Below are positions 39,134 to 52,116 of a DNA stretch of 64,000 nt, one piece after another. Position numbers and translations under genes: made by a program. How positions within the stretch are numbered: the first letter of the stretch is position 1; each line of letters starts with the position of its first letter. The stretch comes from Marchantia polymorpha subsp. ruderalis (lineage: Eukaryota > Streptophyta > Marchantiopsida > Marchantiales > Marchantiaceae), in assembly GCA_037833965.1 (NCBI GenBank), contig AP031359.1:2848001-2912000 (forward strand), written 5' to 3'. The notes below the pieces were generated by a model that was not told the origin of the DNA, did no database searches, and saw only the letters and a list, made by a program, of their open reading frames with translations.

Positions 39134-39553
39134 CGCTTGTTTGTCCGTTCTGCCTCGTCTATTGCTGATGGCGCATATCTCGCCGGCGCAATTCATGCCA
39201 GCGCAAATCATGCCAGCGTATCCGCCTATTAGCACCACGTCGGAGGCGTACATCCGGCCGGCGCTTTTCTTCCGTTTCGCAGCCGCCAAAGGCGCTTCCG
39301 GCTCTGAGTTGATTTCCTCCCATGAGCGCGTGATTCCGCCGAAGGCGCATCGCCGAAGGCGTACGGGAGTCCTTTCCGACTGTGAACCCTAGCGCGAACG
39401 GCGCATGTCCGGCTACGAGTTTTCCGATGCTCATAACTTCTTCGTCCCTGATCCATCTTCAACGCTCTTGGGCTCGTTAGGACGAGCGTCCCGAGTTCTT
39501 TCCAATGAGACTTCAACCAATTGGAACTACCGTGTATTCCGATCGTTAGGAAG
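39134..39553 (+). repeat. Direct repeat copy 2 (420 bp)
   Basis: Partner of 38391-38810. Only a handful of base differences are seen, so the duplication is younger than element B itself. Confidence 0.9.
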
Positions 39554-39916
39554 GTTTCCCTTTCCGCGCTAGCGGCGCATCGCCGCAGGCGCACTCATGG
39601 TCGGAAGCCTTCAGAGGTCCGTGCCATTCTTCTGGCGTCTTTAGCAAAATCTCCTCCGGAGGTGTCTGCGCCGGAAGCGTGGCTTCCTTAAACGCTGGGA
39701 GCGCGTGAGTAGAGACACCTCAGAAAAGGAGCTTTTGCCGAAGGCGCCGAAGACATTTGGCGCTGGTACATTTGACTTCGCGATTCTTCGTGACCTCGTG
39801 ACGATCTCCTCAATCCACTCTATTTAAAGTACCCTTTTCTAACTACAGACACTGCTTCGGTACTTGTTTCTAAAATTGTTTAAATATTGCAAAAAAACAA
39901 AAAGTGTGTTACCACA

Positions 39917-39933
39917 TGCCCCCCTCCTCAATT
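39917..39933 (-). other. Polypurine tract of element B
   Basis: AATTGAGGAGGGGGGCA, identical to that of A, directly precedes the LTR terminus. Confidence 0.85.
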
Positions 39934-39953
39934 GTGAGCGCCCACGCGAACAT

Positions 39954-42900
39954 TTACACGTGGTATTTCTTCAGACGCCACCCGTTCACGCGGGTGCCTA
40001 GCCATTCTCCTATCAATTCTGCGAGCTGGATTGAGCCATTGGGGAAAAATTCGATCATCTTGTATGGTCCCATCCATCTCAAGTGTAGCTTGCCTGGAAA
40101 TCTAGCATGTCTGCTATCGTAGAGCAGAGCCAAGTCGCCCTTCTCGAGTAGTACTGGTTTGAGTCTCCGATCGTACTTCTCCTTCCGCCTGAGCTGTAGT
40201 TGCTTTGTTCGATCTTCGGCCTCTTGACGTCTTTTCTCCAGTGCCATTACTTCTTGCAGTCGATAGGCCTGACTTTCTTCCGCATCCAGCCTTCTCTGAT
40301 CTAAGGTCCTCTTGGTGGGTATCTCGAATTCGATAGGTAAGATCGGATGCTGCCCATAAACCAGAAAGTAAGGTGTTTGCCTGGTGGTGACTTTCTCTGC
40401 AGTTTTGTATGCCCATAAGGCGGCCGGTAGCTTGGTGTCCCAGTCGTGAGCATGGTTCACAGTCACCTTGAGGAGTATCTTGCAGAGCAATCCATTGGAT
40501 TTCTCTGTCAGACCATTCGCCTTGGGGTTGTATGGAGTAGTCTTCCGATGCTTAATCTGGAAGTGCCGTGTCAAACTTTCTATCACCTGATTCAAAAAGT
40601 GCGTTCCCCTGTCACTGACTATTTCTAGTGGACACCCGTAGCGTGTGATGATTGATTCGAATAGGAACCTTGCTACTGCTGCTGCGTCGTTGTGCCTTGT
40701 GGCCTCTGCCTCCACCATCTTGGTCGCATAGTCTGTTGCTACCAATATGTAGCGCCTGCGCGTGCCTTTAGTGACAGGTTGTATTGGTCCCACGAAGTCG
40801 ATCCCCCATTTTTCAAATGGTGCCAAGGGCATGATCGGTGTCAGAGGCCATCTCGTGGTCGGAGTCGGCCTTCCCGTCCTTTGGCAGCTATCGCATTTGC
40901 GAACGTAGTCGTGTACATCTTTGAACATCGTCGGCCACCAGTATCCTGCATTCACAATTTTGGTCACCGTATTCCTGGTGGCGTAATGACCACCAGCGTC
41001 TTCTGTGTGCATGGCTTTAACGACACGCGGAACTTCGGACTCCTCTAAGCATCTGCACAACCTCTCATCTGCCATTTTCTTGAATAAGACCCCCTGTTGG
41101 AGCTGGTAAGGTCCTGCTTTATCAACGAAGACTGTGCGCTGCTCCGCATCCAATCCTTCCGGACATTGGAGTGTGAGCAGAAACCTGTACAAGTCCGCAT
41201 GCCTGGACTCATGGCTGGCGGACAACTGAAAAAGTTGTTCGTCTGGAAAATCATCCACTACTTCCTCTTCTATGGGTTCGGTCCATAGTCTGGAGAGGTA
41301 GTCCGCGTTCTCATGGTGAACGCCTTTCCTAGTCTGCACAGTGTAGGTGAATTCCTGCAGCAGTAGTACCCACCTGGCAATTCGTCCGGACAGATCCGCC
41401 TTCTTCACCAGGTGCTGTAATGCGTAATGATCCACATGAAACACGAACTCATAGCAGATCAAATAATGTCTGAACTTCTTACAGGAATACATCATTCCCA
41501 ACGCCTCCCTCTCGGTTGTTGTGTACTTCTTCTCTGCTGCTCACAACTGACGGCTCGCGAAGTAAATCGGGTAGTCCTTCTTGTTGTCGTCCTTCTGACT
41601 GAGAACCACTCCGATTGCAAATGCCGACGTGTCTACATAGACATGGAAAGGTCTGTTCCAATCCGGACTTCTCAGAACCGGAGCAGTCGTCAGTTTAGCT
41701 TTGAGTGTTTCAAAGGCTAGCTGTTGCTCGTTGCCCCACACATAGGGTTCCTCCTTCTTAAGCAGCTTCGTCAGATCGGCTGCCAAGATGGCGTACATAT
41801 TTATGAACCTTCTGTAATAGCCTACATGGCCAAGGAAGGCCCTCAACTCACGCAGGTTCGTCGGCGGCTGAAGTTCGAGAATAATCTTCACCTTCTCTAC
41901 ATCCACCGCAATGCCATCAGACGAAACTCTGTGCCCCAGCAGGATTCCGCTGGTCATAAAGAAAAAACACTTCTCAGGGTGCAAGGACAAGCTGCTTTCC
42001 CGACATCTGTCAAACGTCTGCCGAAGGTGGTTAAGGTGCTCTGCCCTCTTGCCGAAGACACAAAAGTCATCGATGAAAATTTCCAGGAACTTCCTCAGGT
42101 GCTCTTGGAAGATGTTTGTCATCATCCGCTGGAACGTCGCTGGCGCGTTGCACAACCCGAAAGGCATCTTGTGATAAGCCTAGGTTCCCCAGTCGGTCGT
42201 GAAGGTTGTTTTGTCCTTGTCCTGTTCTCTGATGGACACCTGGTTGTAGCCAGAGAACCCGTCTAGGAAACTGTAGCATTCATGCCCTGCGACATGATCC
42301 AAAATAGAGTCCGTAAAAGGGAGAGGGTGATGATCCTTCCTTGTTGCTGCGTTCAGCTTCCGGAAGTCTTGGCACACCCGGATCTTACCCGTCAGTTTCT
42401 TGGGCACGATTACAATAGGTGACACCCACTCGCTACTGAGTACCGGGTAGATGATCCCTGCGCTCAGGTACTTATCGATTTCGTTCTTCACCAATAATGA
42501 GTATTTTGGGTTGAGCCTGTATTGGCGTTGGCGAACCGGAACTGCCTCGTCCAACAAGTCGATCCTGTGCTCTCCATACCTTGCAGGTATGCCTTTCATG
42601 TCTTCAATCTTCCATGCGAAGACATCCTCATACTGGCGAAGAAACGCCTGTACCCTGTTCAACTCTTCTCCTTGTACCTAGCTTGACACCTTCAAGCCTT
42701 TGTCTAGACTGAGCTGCAGTTCGCAGCAGTCACTTGGGTCGACAATCCCCTCTGTGTGACTGATCTCGCTTCTGCCCAGTCCGACTGCTAGTTGCTATCC
42801 GTCATCCGGATGCACATCGTCCACTTCCTCCTCAATGGAGCAGCAAGTGACGTAACCCACAAACTCATCCGACATTTCTGTCTCTGAAGTGCATTACGAG

Positions 42901-45605
42901 CTGGTCTCCCCTCCAGTCGTGTAACCGGAGGTGGTCGAAGGTGTTTCGCCCTCGTGTGGTACCTTGGTCCATGGTACGGTAATGACAATCGGAGGGTCCG
43001 TAGGGTTCCGGAACTGCAATCTCTTCCTCCTCCAGTCACACCTTGCTTTGGCATCGTATAGCCACGGTCTGCCTAGCAGCACATCATAACCTTTCTTCAT
43101 TAGAGGCTGCAATATTATGTAGAACAGTTGAAAGTCCACTCCTCCAATGTTGGTTCTCACATTGCTCAACATTCCTAGCGGCATTCTGCGCGTTTGATCG
43201 GCCAGCCGCAACACTCGGGTTGTAGGCTCGAAGGTTTGGAACCCCAAGGAGTTCGCTGTCTCCTCGGTCATGATGTTCACGCCCGAGCCGGAGTTCACTG
43301 GTACCTTCTGTATGATGCAGCCTCCAATCTCTACTTCGATCTCCGGAGGTCCTAGGTCTCCTCCTTCCACTCTGTACACAGCCGGAAGTTTCCCTTTTCT
43401 GGGTTTGCGTGGTCGGCGCTACGAAAGCATCAGCATCTTTCGGTACGTCTTATTGTCCTCCAACAGCTGGTGGAAGGAAATATTTGCCCTCTGACTCCCT
43501 ATATCCTCCATTATGTCGTAGGAAGTGTTGGAAGTCACAGCCGCCACTCTCTCTGTAGTCTCGGTCGGAAGTGGTGTATGGGGCCTAGCCGCCTTCCGGT
43601 CGTCGGATATCGTTCCGGCGCTCAGTGCTTCCTTGATGAGGTGACTCACCTCATCTTTGATGTCCGGAAGGTAGTCTCGGGTCCGGAACTCTTCTGAAGA
43701 CCTGTCCGCCTTCTCCGAGTTCTGCACCGGCTGGATGTTTTGTATCGCCGGAGGTGTACCCGGCCTTTTTCTTCGGCTAGACTTCTCCTCTTCTTTAGAC
43801 TTCCTCCTCTCTTCCCTACGCTCGAGGCGGCGAGTGTCCTCGTGGTCCTCTCCCCTCCTCTTCGAACTTCGGGTCTCTACCCGTCCGCACATCACTTCTT
43901 CTTCCGTCCATACTTCGTTTTCTTCAGCTGGGTCCGGGCTCAGCTCTACCTGGTTGACCTGCACTTCTTCCTTGCCAGGTGTCGACACGAAATGCACGGT
44001 TTGCCTGGCGACTGGTGGCTGATCACATTCGGCTGCCGTATGTCCAAACTTCTTGCAATTGCTGCACAACGGTACATACCCCATTTGCTTCCTCGGGTGG
44101 GGGCAACTCGGCGCGTAATGTCCCATGTCCCCGCAGTTGTAGCAACCATTGAATTGTGGTGGAGGTCGGTTGAAATTGCCTGGAGGTGCCATGCGTCTCG
44201 GTGGGAGCGTACCCGCCATTTCCCTCGGAACAAAGCGCGGTATATGCACAGGTGGGTTCGGTGTTGTAGCCGGAGCTGCCTGAACCGCGTAGGCGGTGTC
44301 CTCAGCTGGCTCAGCATAATAAATGGGGTTCTCCCACTGTGGGGCCCATTCAACCGCATTCACTGGGTAAGTCGGGCGAGCGGACATGCACTCCGTGTTG
44401 GCATGTCCCACCTGTCCGCACGTAGTACACCAGAGATTCGCTCGCTGTCTCGTAGGTGATTTACGTCAGTCTTGGCCTCCCACTACATGAACTTTTAGGT
44501 CCGCAAAATTCTTCACCAGGTTGTCCACCTTGGCTGCGATGTCCCCTTGACTCTTCACTGGGATTCCCCTACCTCGATCCTTCTTCTTGATCGTACTGCG
44601 TTTCTTCTTCCGTCTTTCCTCCTCTGACGATGACGAGTCCTCTTCCTCTTCCGAGGAAGAACTCGATTTGGAGGAGCTTGATTCTTCTGACGAGGAAGGC
44701 GAGTTCCTTCTCTTCCGACGTCCGCCTTGCGATTTCTTCTTCGTCGACCGTCGGTCGCGTCTTCGAGTGTCAAGGGTTGACGTTTCAAAGGTTTCTGCCG
44801 AAGCTATCACATCTTGGATTGTGTCAGCCTTGCCTCTCCTGCAGAAGGTCTCCATTTCTCTTGAGAGCCCTGTCACATACCAATCCACTGCTTGTTGCAC
44901 CGAAAACGGTTCTCCTGGGCCTGTCTTCGGAATTCAATCTAGGAGGTCTTGGAATCTCTCAGTATAGTCTCGAAGATTCTCCTTTCGCTCGCGTCGAAGA
45001 TTTCGAAGCCGGGTCAGTACTCGACTGTCATATCCGAGTTCGCGAAACCGCCTCAAATACTTTTCCTTGAGCTGAGCCTAGGTCCGGATGCCAGTGGGGT
45101 CGGTGCTCTCATGATTGTACCAGCTACGAGCTCTCCTGCGTAGCAAGCTAGGAAAGATTCGCAATCTGTCCTCATCACTGGTCTCACGATTGGTGATGGA
45201 GACAGACTCGAAGAGCTTTATGTATGAATCTGCATCATCATCGTCGCCCGTTCCAGTGTATCTTGGATACGAATGTTTCGTGAAAGGTTGGGAAAACACC
45301 TGGCGGAGATTGGCTTGATGGTCTGCCATTGGTGATCCTGTCAACGGATTGATCCTAGGTTGGCCAAACTCAGGAAGAGTTTCTATCGGAGGAATTTCCA
45401 ATAGAACTGTTAGCTCAATGCTCGCGGTAGGTGAACTGGAACGCCTTTGTCTTCCAGCAGTCGGTGATGGCGATCTTTCTGCAGAGTCCTCACCTGGAGT
45501 CTTCTTTTTAGTTCGCCGTTTTGCTTCTACGGCTTTTTCTGAATCTTGACGGAGCTTTCGTGTGGCTCTCGCACTCAGGTTTCCCACACTATCGCTCGTC
45601 GACAT
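39954..45605 (-). pseudogene. gag-protease-pol region of element B
   Basis: From the right: Gag starts at 45605 (MSTSDSVGNLSARATRKLRQD), with the capsid domain, an acidic and basic Ser tract and CCHC knuckles (CYNCGDMGHYAPSC, CSNCKKFGHTAAEC). Protease with SGSGVNIMTEET (about 43270), reverse transcriptase (about 41700-42600, FIDDF box), RNase H and integrase (SDRGTHF, PKANGLTEKSNG, RWMGPYKMIEFF) follow. The protein is recognisably the same family as A but diverged throughout. About four to six breaks. Confidence 0.85.
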
Positions 45606-45627
45606 TCACCGAGCATTGCTGCTGTGT

Positions 45628-47662
45628 GTTACCACAGTAGTGACTCCCAACTCTGGCTTTTACAACCCTTCCACTGGCTTTCTGCTAGCGTGGGGAACCC
45701 GGGTTGGACTTCCTACTTCGGATCAAAGTCACTCACAAGCGGTGAACAACACTCTCAACTCACAAAACGCGCAGAGATCATAGGTCCGCACGGAGGGACT
45801 CAACTGAGAAACGATCCAGTAGCACACCACAACGGTCTATTGAAGAGTTTGAATTCTTAGGCACTTGTCATTCCCATAAATACTTTAGGGGTTACCCTGA
45901 AGGCACCTGCTGCAGCGTAAGCTGAAGTTACAATCAAGGCTTACACGAAGTAGCAAAACTTCACTTTGGCATTCCGGGGAAAAATCCCAAAGGAGTACAA
46001 TCAGGAAAAATCACTCGAAAGTGTAAGGGGGAATTGTTCAAGTATCTAACTCGTAACTGGCTCTGAGCATCGGCAATCACCAGCAGGTGTAGATCCGAAC
46101 TACTCAAGTCTCTAACCAGTGTACTAGCTCTGAACATTCGGCCGAAGGCCTTCAGCTACACAATGCGGACCGCCAAGGTGTAGCTCCTCTTGCGTGGTGA
46201 TGGAACTAAGGACACAAACACGCAGAGAAAATGAGTTCCTGATCTGCACTTCCGAAACTGGAAGAATCCCAAGGCAAGACGCCTTGAACTACTTTATACC
46301 CTCTAAGTCCTAACTAACACTACACTGCACTACGCTACGCGCCTTCACGGAACCACACTAAACTACACTCCGCAGAATCGGTGCTTCGCCTTATGCGCGA
46401 CGGACTGCCGCGCACTAACTCTCTACCCTGCCAATCGTCCGCTCGATTGCGCAGTCCCAACGGCCGCAACACCGCGGAAACCTCCGTCTCTAGAGTGGCC
46501 ATGGTGTCCCGCGACTTCGACAGAAACGAATCCAGCTTCTTCGCCACTCGCCGCCGGCTCCGACTGTCACCTGACAACAAACCCGCCGCACGAAGCTCTA
46601 ACTCGCGTAGTGTGAGTTTCTCCTGCGCCGCCACTTCCCAGTGGGCGTAGCCCCTGAGACAGTGGGTGACTCGCCTCGCCATCTCTTCCTTCGTGCAATC
46701 TGCCTCCCGCCGGCGATCGTCTTCAACTACAGCCAACTGCAATTCGGCCTCCGCACGCTACGCTCTCAATTCCCCGCACTCGGATTGCAGTCTGTGGATT
46801 AACTCTTCATCCGCCTGCCGTGCGAGCTGACAATGCTGTAACAACCGTGTCTGTCGCACGAGCTCCTCTGACAAAATTTGATTCTTAGCCTGCTCAAAAT
46901 CCAGCTCCTCTGCTAACTTCGCCTTTGCCTTGGCGAAATCCTCCAGCTTCTCGTTCTTCGTCTTGTCGAGAGCCTTGTACATCTTCTTAGTGAGGTTGAG
47001 GTGGCCCCACAGGCAATCATGCCTCTCCCGCAGATCCTTAAGTTCCTGATCCACACGGGCCAACAACTTGCTGGTGTGGACTTTAGTGCGGGTTCGCCTC
47101 TTCACTAGTTCGACGTAGGACCCTGGCTGGTGGGGATCCGCGTACTTCTCCACTTTGCAATCCAGGTACCTCAACAGAGGTACTACCTGCTCGCAGAGCG
47201 CCGCCGTCGGCGTGCCTACCACTTCCTGCTCCTCCTCCTTAGTTGATTCCGATCCCGACACTGATTCCGTCGATCCTCCTTCTTTGTCATCCTCCGACTT
47301 GAGGATTTCAGTCGCCACCAAATTCGTCAGTGACTGTCCTGAGCGTGGCTGCGCAATGTCTCCGTCCTCTGCCGCCAGTGTCGCCCCTGCAGCCTTGCTG
47401 CTCCCTGCCAAAATGTCCAAGGCGGTGGGTGAATGCGGTTGTGCCAAATTCACTTCGCCCGCCCGTCTGGCTTCTGCTAACTACTCATCGCCGTAGGCGT
47501 CTACCCCTGAAGGTGATCGTGCGGAATGTGTCTGCGCGGAGTGCAATTGTGCATCGCACACACGAATTTCCTCCTGCCGACAGTCAATCCGCTCCTTTGA
47601 TCGGTCCCGCTCCTCCATTAGGTCCTGCGCCAGGGATGCGTCCTGCCTATGCGTAGGCGCCT
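45628..47662 (-). mobile_element. LTR fragment: R-U5, promoter and end of the LTR gene
   Basis: Contains one R-U5 module and the promoter region (complement of CTACTTTATACC near 46290), then the 3' part of an LTR gene to about 47650. It lacks both LTR termini. It may be what is left of the 5' LTR of element B or a separate copy. At 47662 it joins another LTR within the shared word AAGGCC. Confidence 0.7.
46335..47650 (-). pseudogene. LTR-borne gene, C-terminal part only
   Basis: Reads the acidic stretch (STKEEEQEVVG), the conserved LLRYLDCKVEKYADP segment and the coiled coil. The conserved N-terminal domain is absent. The sequence is closer to the element F copy (9409-12420) than to A. About two breaks. 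Confidence 0.7.
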
Positions 47663-50600
47663 AAGGCCTTCAGCTACAAAATGCGGAACGCCAAGTGGTA
47701 GCTCCTCTTGCGTGGTGACAGAACTAAGGACACAAACACGCAGAGAAAATGAGTTCTTGATCTACACTTCCGAAATTGGGAAAGAACCCAAGGCAAAACG
47801 CCTTGAACTACTTTATACCTTCTAAGTCCTAACTAGCACTACACTGCACTACGCTATGCGCCGGCACGGAACCACGCTACACTACACTCCGTAGAACCTG
47901 TGCTACGCCTCCTGCGCGACAGAGTGCCGCACACTAACTCCCTACCCTTCGACAGAAAAGCGTCTAATTTCTTCGCCACCTTCCGCCGACTCCGACTGTC
48001 ACCTGACAACAATCCGGCTGCACGAAGCTCCAACTCACGCAGTGTGAGTTTCTCCTGCGCCGCCACTTCCCAGTGGGCATAGCCCTTGAGACAGTGGGCG
48101 ACACGCCTCGCCATCTCCCTCGTGCAATCTGCCTCTCGCCTGCGATCCTCTTCAATTACCACCAACTGCGATTCGGCCTCCGCACGCTGCGCTCTCAATT
48201 CACCACACTCTGACTGTAGTCTGCGGATTAAATCCTCATCCGCCTGTCGTGCGAGCTAACACTCCGCCAACAAACGCGTCTGTCGCACGAGCTCCTTTGA
48301 CAGAATCTGATTCTGAGTTTTCTCAGACATCAAATCCGTCGTGGTCTTCACCACATCCCTGGTGAGCTCTTCCAATCTCTCCTTCCTCATCCTGTCGAGG
48401 GCATGCGATTTCCTCTCAAGGTTGTACTGACCCCATAAACAGGTATGCTTCTCCCTCAAATCCTTCAACTCTTGGTCCGTCTTAGCTAGTAGCTTGCTAG
48501 TGTGGACTTTAGTGCGAGTCCGCCTGCGCACTAATTCGATGTAAGATCCCGGCTGGCGTGGATCGGCGTATTTATCAAATTTGCGATCCAAGTACTTCAG
48601 CAACGGTATCACCTGCTCAGAGAGCGCCGCCGCCGGCGCTCCAACAATTTCCTCCTCCTCCTCCTCGGTATCCCCTGCTCCCGACATTGCTTCTGTGGAG
48701 CCTCCGTCGTCATCATCCGAGTTAAGGATTTCAGTCGCCATTGATTGCATTGGCGACTGACCCGAGTGGGGCTGCACGTCGTCTACGGGTGCTGCCTGCG
48801 AAGGCACCGCTGCAGCCTCGCTACTCTTCGCCAAAATGTCCAAGTCGGTGGGCAAATGTGGCCGTGCTACATCCCCGTTGCCCGCTTGTCGATCTTCGAC
48901 CGTATCCTCTCTGCCGCCGACGTCCGCCGCCGAAGGCGATCGAGCGGAGGGTGTCTGCGCGGGGTTTGATTGCGCATCGCGCACCGAAATTTTGTCCCGC
49001 GAACAGTCAATCCGCTCTCCCGTCAGTAGCTGCTCCCTCGATCGGTCCTGCGCGAGGGCTGTGCCTGGCCTGTGCACAGGCGCAAATGCCGGCGCCTTGT
49101 CCGCCGTAGGCGCAGCGCCGAAGGCGTCTATCTCCGAAGGCGACACAGCCGGAGGCCGCTCGCCCGATGTCCCTTGGCCCAAAGGCCCTACCGCCGAAGG
49201 CACATCTACCGGCGGATTACCCGCCGAAGGTGCGGCCTCCGCACGCTCCCTGCTCGCATCTCCTCGGCCCGAAGGCCCTGGCGCCAAAGGCGCAAATCGC
49301 GGCGCTTTGGGCGCCGGAGGGTCTGGTCCCGAAGGCCCGTGACCCGTAGGCGGATCTTCCGCCGGCTCCTTCCCCTTCCTACGTTGGAACGGGGGTGAAT
49401 CCTGCCTGTGCGTAGGCGGCATGTGCACAGGTGACCTGTGCACAGGCGACCTGTGCACATGCGAAATCCTGCCTGCGACCTGTGCACAAGCGGACTACCT
49501 CTTCCTATGCGTAGGCGTAGGTCCACGTCCGCTTGTGGTCGCCTTTCCGTCGAGGCTCGCCTGTGCGCAGGCGGACCACCTGTCCGCAACGCACGTGGTA
49601 ACTCCGGAGGCCCTCGGCCCGTAGGCGGCCTCTCGTCCGTCGAAGGTGCAGCGTGGCCCGTAGCTCCTACAGCCGTCCGCGCTCCCTCGTTCTTCTCCGG
49701 CAACGCACTTCCTTTCTCCGTGGCAATCGTCGCCGTGTCCGCGCTGCTGGCTGGTAACACAAGCCTGCGCGCCTTCTGCTTCGGCCGGCTGCACACTTCG
49801 TGCAACGGCCGCTGTCGAATTGGAGCAGTGGGTTCTTGATGCTGCTCCTCTTCGGACTCCTCTCTCCATCGCCGCTTCCGCGGCACTCTTGCTGCAGGAG
49901 TATTTCTCCCTTCGTCCCTCCACCTTGGCGGAGTAGAAGTTGGTGACTCCTCTGCGTCAGTGTCGACCTCGTTATCCCGCACATACTTCCCGGGATGGTC
50001 GACGGACAACGGGGGAAAACGAGCTTGCTCCGCCGCGGTCAAACAATTCCGCTGCCGATAAAAATTGATCAGGAAAGGAGAGAGATGATTTAGAGTTCCC
50101 CCCTTCTCCTCAAAAGCGTGCTGTCACATCACTCTGTGCAGGATGCTCGCCCAGTGAATTGGAGCTCCCTCGATGATGCACTCCACAAAAGAGACCTGCC
50201 ACAATGTGATGTAGCAGGCGCGGTGTGGCTGCAGTAATTGCAGCAGCGCCGTAGCCACAGTTCGGCGGAAGCGATCCTTGTAATCGCGGGTCTTGTACCC
50301 ATTCTTGGTAGACCTCTCCCGCTTGAACAGCTCCACAAATTGCGCCTCGTCCTGCTTAGACACCTTGACGCTCCCACTATCAAAGAGGAGGTGCTCTGGG
50401 ATGCCGGCACACCTCTCTAATGCTTGCGCCCAATCTTGGACTGTCCACCGATCGACATGCGGACGCAATCCGCGCGAAGGTGGTCCCCGTGGCTCTAGCC
50501 ACTCGCGCACCATATCCGCACAAATGTAGCTCCATCCCCATAGCAAGAAATCGAGCTTTCTTGCTATCAGACGCTCCTTGTAAGCGCGCAGCCCGTTCTG

Positions 50601-52079
50601 TGGCAGTCGGAGCGGCAGCATCCGCAATCGGCTCAGTCTCGACATTGCGTTCTTGGAATTCGCCTGTTCGCTAGTTCTCCTTCTGCTCCGCTCGAGCTTC
50701 TTGCTTCCTCGGCAAACTCTAATCTCACTCAATTCCAAATCACGCGCACTCACTTCTCTCTCAATCACCAAGTAATCCTCTGCGCGGCGATGTCGGGAAT
50801 GCTTAGCAGCTAGCAGATGGACGCGCGCTGCTCGCACTAGAAAATGGAATCGCGAATTCAAGAATGGGACGCTCTCCGTCTCCCGGTCGAAGGTCATGGT
50901 CGGCTCTTGCCCGTGAGGGTCGACTCAAATGATGGCCGCGCCGGCTCTACGTTAAAACGGTCTCCGCTCTCACGCGCGGCTTCACGCTCCGCCGACGCCG
51001 ATTTAACTCACACGCTCGAATTGGCGAATTTGAACTCCGCGAGCGTACTACGCCGCGGACATGGGTGCGCAGCGCCGAAGGCGGATTTTCCGCCTTGCGC
51101 GGTACACTGGTTCGTACCGCTCCTCAGCCAATCTTCCTCTGCCTCGGCGCTCGTCCGCACGTCGGACAAAAGTTCAACTCCCGCCTGTGCGCAGGCGGAC
51201 TCCTCGGCGGATTCTCCGCCGACGCGGAACTTCACCCGCCTGTGCGCAGGCGAAGCCCGTCCGCGTCGATGCGCTGGCGCGGAAGGCGTTGACCGCCTCC
51301 GTCCAGACTGTCCGTTCCTTGTCTCTCCGTCTGCGCGCTCGCCGCCGCAACCCGTCCGACCAAGAGCGCATCCATCCGTCCCGTCCGTACAGTCCGTACG
51401 GTCCGTACGGATTTTACTACTCCGGCGGCTCCTTGCTCGTCCGCGCTGCTGCGCTGGCGCGGAAGGCGCCGTACAATTTCTACCTCCGAAGGCGCATTTC
51501 TAGGGCCGAAGGCGGATTTCCCGCCGACGCCGAAGCGCCTGTGCACAAGCAAACGCCTGTGCGTAGGCTAACTTTGCGCCTACATCAAAACTCTATTTGG
51601 CCTGTGCGCAGGCAAACTTCCTTCGTCCGCGCATAGGACAAAACCCTCTTCGCCTGTGCACAGGCGAAAAACTGAGTATCTTACAACCTTCATAACTCCC
51701 GGAGTTCTCATCCGTTGTTGGCGTTCTTGGGCTCGTTGGAATCAGCGCGTCGAGTTCTTTCCAACAAGACCCTAACTAAGTCAAGGCGTTTGGGGGTTGA
51801 CCTAAATATGAAGGATTTCCCTACCGCCGAGGGCGCAGCGCCCAAGGCGGATTTTACGCCTTGCGCCGTAGGGATCATACCTTCAGAGCTCGCAGGGAGG
51901 GTGGTGCCCTTCCTTGACGCTGCACCCAACTCCTAGATTCTTCGAGGTCCCTCGCGAATCTCTGCGATCTTCCGAATTCACTCTATTTTGATGCACCGAA
52001 GGCTATTTACACTGCTGCCGTGGTACAGTTTACAAAAATGTTTCAATTTACTCAAAATTACCAAAAGTGGGGTACCACA
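47663..52079 (-). repeat. 3' giant LTR of element D (U5 end missing)
   Basis: It starts within the promoter-proximal part (AAGGCCTTCAGCTAC) and continues through the TATA region, LTR gene and U3 to the terminus GGGGTACCACA at 52079, which is fixed by the purine tract. U3 contains the conserved block at 51720-51785 and GCCTGTGCACAGGC palindromes. Confidence 0.85.
47854..50897 (-). pseudogene. LTR-borne gene, element D 3' LTR copy
   Basis: Complete in outline: basic N-terminus, conserved methionine (MSRLSRLRM), conserved domain (FLLWGWSYICADMVREWL, ITLWQVSFVECIIEGAPIHW, SPFLINFYRQ region), Pro/Ser/Arg-rich middle, acidic run and coiled coil ending SVAWFRAGA. Broken in about three to four places. 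Palindrome-coded words lie near 49400-49510. Confidence 0.8.
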
Positions 52080-52096
52080 TGCTCCCCTCCTCAATT
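52080..52096 (-). other. Polypurine tract of element D
   Basis: AATTGAGGAGGGGAGCA on the element strand, one base different from A and B, directly before the LTR terminus. Confidence 0.85.
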
Positions 52097-52116
52097 GTGA
52101 GCGCCCACGCGAACAC

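Larger units (their letters stand above)
38391..39916 (-). mobile_element. U3 part of the element B 3' LTR
   Basis: The terminus is TGTGGTAACACACTTTTTG on the element strand at 39916, next to the purine tract. The conserved U3 block occurs twice (38725-38770 and 39465-39510) because of a 743-bp duplication. No LTR gene is present in this piece. Confidence 0.8.
38391..45627 (-). mobile_element. Element B: diverged Ty3/gypsy relative, broken
   Basis: It holds the first 1.5 kb of a 3' LTR (38391-39916), a purine tract and a full internal region with gag, protease, reverse transcriptase, RNase H and integrase. Its Gag and Pol differ clearly from A, D and E, while their order is the same. The LTR is cut at 38390 by element A. 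On the far side of A, the LTR piece 21019-21853 may be its continuation. On the right its internal region ends in a short scrambled junction (45625-45640) without primer site. Several breaks; older than A. Confidence 0.8.

Noticed and set aside
38896-39594. Small genes within the duplicated B LTR stretch
   Set aside because: The frames simply repeat with the 420-bp duplication and have no homologue in the U3 of A or D.
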